This document shows positions 62,139 to 64,000 of a DNA stretch of 64,000 nt, one piece after another (position 1 is the stretch's first letter; each line of letters begins with the position of its first letter). The translations under genes and the position numbers were made by a program. Origin of the DNA: Paracoccus aminovorans (GTDB lineage Bacteria > Pseudomonadota > Alphaproteobacteria > Rhodobacterales > Rhodobacteraceae). The notes below the pieces were generated by a model, which was not told where the DNA came from, ran no database searches, and saw only the letters and a list, made by a program, of their open reading frames with translations. The stretch lies in NCBI RefSeq assembly GCF_900005615.1, contig NZ_LN832559.1, positions 2,200,837 through 2,264,836 on the forward strand, written 5' to 3'.

Positions 62139-62348
62139 TCAGCGGCGGCGAGACGCGCCCGCGCTGACGGGCGCGGCGTTCCGCCAGGCATTCAACCCCT
62201 TGCAGCGTCGGCAAATCCGTTCTCCGAAGCCTTCGCTCCAGAACGAGGTTTCGCATCGCAGGCATCGGCGTTCTTGCGGAACATCACCTACGGCCCTTTG
62301 GGTCGCGATGTCCGGTACGTCACCGTCGGCGATGGCCTCGTCCGCCAT
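62139..62348 (-). CDS. Small zinc-ribbon protein
   Basis: A 69-aa protein with two CxxC pairs: RRCLRCETSFWSEGFGERIC and then RRCK, a probable zinc ribbon. The ATG shares two bases with the stop of the upstream gene (TAATG), a translational coupling that argues strongly that this short gene is real. The C-terminus is basic (GASRRR). Function unknown; small zinc ribbons may bind nucleic acid or act as partners for enzymes encoded nearby. Confidence 0.72.
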   Translation of the reverse strand: MADEAIADGDVPDIATQRAVGDVPQERRCLRCETSFWSEGFGERICRRCKGLNAWRNAAPVSAGASRRR

Positions 62349-62881
62349 TACGTGTTCCCCGCAACTAGACGGGCGCGTGAGGACGGCGGCGAGTCCGGTC
62401 GTGAAGGCATGCCTTCGTTTTCGGCGGTCCGGATCGACTCTTCGTCCGGCGCTCCTCGGGCGGTCGTCTTCGAAGGCGGCGCAGCCAGGTTCGAATCGGA
62501 TGTCCCAGACCCGGAATAGAGATGTCGCAGGTGCGCCTCGGAGACCCCGTCGGCCTTCATCACGAGCTGTACCATCGGATCGGCCAGCATTTCTTCAAGG
62601 AAAAAGTCGGACAACTCCCTGCCGGTCAGCTTGTCCTTGGCACGTGCTTGGTCGAGGTCGGCAAGGGAAACGGTCAGAGTCCGCGCAAGTCCCGGATGAG
62701 ATATCCGGGGATGAAGCTTCACAAGGACGGAGGCTTTCCAGGCTGCGGGTTCCCGTTCATCAGGGGGGGAAGCCAGCTCCGTTTCGATCTCGTACTCTCC
62801 CGCCGGGAGCGTCTCGTCAAAGCCCGGAACAGTGAAGGGCCGGGAAAAAACCGCTACGGTCTTGCTCGTCAGATCTTCCAT
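62348..62881 (-). CDS. Conserved-looking protein of unknown function, 177 aa
   Basis: No domain recognised. The chain starts MEDLTSKTVAVFSRPFTVPG, with GFDETLPAGEYEIETELASP suggesting a small beta domain, then VSLADLDQARAKDKLTGREL and SDFFLEEMLADPMVQLVMKA in helices. The last 50 residues are low-complexity and polar. The start is set at MEDLTS; the extension to 62962 is Pro/Arg-rich and unlikely. It overlaps the small double-CxxC protein gene, so both belong to one transcript. Confidence 0.7.
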   Translation of the reverse strand: MEDLTSKTVAVFSRPFTVPGFDETLPAGEYEIETELASPPDEREPAAWKASVLVKLHPRISHPGLARTLTVSLADLDQARAKDKLTGRELSDFFLEEMLADPMVQLVMKADGVSEAHLRHLYSGSGTSDSNLAAPPSKTTARGAPDEESIRTAENEGMPSRPDSPPSSRARLVAGNT

Positions 62882-62958
62882 TGGCGCGTTCCTTTCCCAT
62901 GGTGCTGCGGGCGGTCCGCGCCCCTCACGGGAATGAGGCGCGCAACCGGTGTACACCC

Positions 62959-63138
62959 TCAAGATGTCTTGGACTTGGCGGGTGCATCCTTGCCAGAAGC
63001 CTTGGGCTCGGTCTCCTTGGCAGGGGTCGTTGCTGTTTTCGCAGGCTTCGGCTTTAACGCAGCCGCAGCCTTGGCGGTCAGGTCCTTGAAGGACACTTCA
63101 TCGATCCTTTGATTATCCGACGCCAACTCCTCGTCCAT
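62959..63138 (-). CDS. Lys/Ala/Pro-rich small protein
   Basis: About 59 aa from the ATG at 63136-63138: MDEELASDNQRIDEVSFKDL, then TAKAAAALKPKPAKTATTPA and a tail rich in Lys, Glu and Ala ending SKTS. The tail resembles histone H1-like or disordered basic peptides. A longer frame from 63207 has no support. Lysine-rich and lying between two transglutaminase-type genes, it could be a substrate; that is inference from composition and position. Confidence 0.5.
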   Translation of the reverse strand: MDEELASDNQRIDEVSFKDLTAKAAAALKPKPAKTATTPAKETEPKASGKDAPAKSKTS

Positions 63139-63228
63139 GTCGGACCGGGATACTTCGCATCGGCACTGTACATATGGGGGCTGGCGACTCGAATTGCGAT
63201 GGTGCATCGAAAAAGAAGCCGAGGTCAG

Positions 63229-64000
63229 TCAGGCCAATTCATCCGTCCAGACCTTAAATTCCATCAACGTGTTCTGGCCGAATGTCTGGGTCAGAGGGAC
63301 ATCGGCAGCATCGCGACCGCGCGCGATCAGAATTCTCGCATACCTCGGCTTGTTGTTCCGCGGGTCGAACATGTGCCATTCCCCAGCGAGAAAGACCTCC
63401 ATCCACGCGGCAAAATCCCCAGGCGGATGAGGCAGAGGCTCCCCGATGTCGCTCAGGTATCCGGTGCAGTAGCGGGCCGGAATGTTCATGCATCGGCACA
63501 GGGCGATGGCGAGATGGGCAAAGTCGCGGCAGACACCCTGCCCCTCGGCGAGGGTCTGCGACGCTGTGCGCGTCGCCTTTGCCTGCATATAGTCGAAGCG
63601 GACATGTCCATGCACGAAATCGCAGATCGCCTGGACGCGTGACCATCCGGGGTCCGTGGTCTCGAACAGGCGCCACGCCTCCTCCGATAGGAGGTCGGTG
63701 TCGCAATACCGGCTGCCCTGCAGAAACACGAGCGTCTCGAAAGGAAGATCCTGAACCGCGTGCTGCCGCGCGCCGGGCATGGAGGGATCAGGCTGGCCCG
63801 TGTCGCGAAAGATGCCATCCGTCGACAGGCAGAAGTCGCCCGCCGGAGCCAGGACGCGCGTGCACCAGTTGCCGAAGCCATCCCGGTAGCTTTCAAGCGG
63901 CACGCTCGGCGACGTCACAAGATAGTCGGCACGCTCCAGATCGCCGAAGCGCGAGTAGTGGACGTTCAGCATCGCAATCAGCGGCGTCGACTGCGGGAAG
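63229..64000 (-). CDS. Second transglutaminase-like protein, start beyond window
   Basis: The frame is open to the window end (FPQSTPLIAMLNVHYSRFGD), so the true start lies beyond 64000. It has the transglutaminase core: LAEGQGVCRDFAHLAIALCR with the catalytic cysteine at 63529-63531, and WHMFDPRNNKPRYARILIAR with the aspartate. The position of the catalytic histidine (HAW in the first protein) reads DFAAWMEVFL, so alanine replaces it. From memory, a COG1305 subgroup in rhizobia also lacks this histidine. Function unknown; paired with the complete enzyme at 61167-62090. Confidence 0.85.
   Translation of the reverse strand, partial: FPQSTPLIAMLNVHYSRFGDLERADYLVTSPSVPLESYRDGFGNWCTRVLAPAGDFCLSTDGIFRDTGQPDPSMPGARQHAVQDLPFETLVFLQGSRYCDTDLLSEEAWRLFETTDPGWSRVQAICDFVHGHVRFDYMQAKATRTASQTLAEGQGVCRDFAHLAIALCRCMNIPARYCTGYLSDIGEPLPHPPGDFAAWMEVFLAGEWHMFDPRNNKPRYARILIARGRDAADVPLTQTFGQNTLMEFKVWTDELA

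Overview
The window is high-GC alphaproteobacterial DNA, almost certainly from a Paracoccus (Rhodobacteraceae). The strongest single clue is the membrane-anchored cytochrome c552 (cycM, 53374-53913), which closely matches the Paracoccus protein as I remember it. The urate hydroxylase PuuD, the order of the leucine-catabolism genes and the GAGTATTT intergenic repeats also fit this family. No database was searched; family assignments come from reading motifs and gene context.

Layout. 1-8645 (minus strand) is a leucine/isovalerate degradation locus: isovaleryl-CoA dehydrogenase, methylcrotonyl-CoA carboxylase beta and alpha subunits, HMG-CoA lyase and the first codons of methylglutaconyl-CoA hydratase. 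Embedded in it are a macro-domain protein, a GST-like protein, two tandem LprI-like secreted proteins and a plus-strand ompW with a perfect FNR-type box. 8792-13342 holds a CobC-like phosphatase and cobD (cobalamin), then divergent hemC and hemE (tetrapyrrole) and a DMT transporter. 13490-23237 is mixed housekeeping: a RecD-like helicase, EcsC-like protein, Ivy-type lysozyme inhibitor, flavin reductase, apt, ispH, rnhA, a TRIC-type channel, truncated haemoglobin and a flavin monooxygenase. ileS (23423-26344) carries an in-frame copy of the interspersed repeat. 28386-36906 is a purine catabolism locus (puuD, a LysR regulator, xdhABC, guaD) that would take guanine through xanthine and urate.

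36907-37640 is decayed DNA beside the 3' end of a tRNA-Arg(UCU) gene. 38448-42203 is a sulfate/thiosulfate ABC transporter (ATPase, binding protein, two permeases). 43776-46143 is a complete IS66-family element with matching ends and a near-perfect 8-bp target duplication. 46206-53181 is a YejABEF-type peptide importer operon ending in a translationally coupled glycosyltransferase. cycM, pheA, a SRPBCC protein and a 5'-nucleotidase-family enzyme follow, then the SRP RNA gene at about 57503-57601.

Immediately after the SRP RNA lies a mosaic mobile region (57668-61079): a frameshifted tyrosine-integrase remnant, an IS3 end, two decayed small genes, a HicAB toxin-antitoxin pair and a large serine recombinase whose last codons are frameshifted and whose 3' flank resembles the end of a tRNA-Ser gene. 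61167-64000 (minus strand) is a compact cluster with two transglutaminase-fold proteins, a small double-CxxC protein, an unknown 177-aa protein and a 59-aa Lys/Ala/Pro-rich peptide. That cluster is the best candidate here for an uncharacterised peptide-modification system.

Across the window I see a family of about 20-25-bp repeats (consensus close to GRGTATTTGKRRAACGRARA). It occurs as single arms and as two large inverted pairs, including copies inside ileS and at the xdhC/guaD junction. A second relic family, IS-end-like and beginning TAGCAGGCYGCCG, supplies the stop codons of cobD and of a small secreted-protein gene; the opposite end of the copy between cobD and hemC supplies the hemC stop codon.
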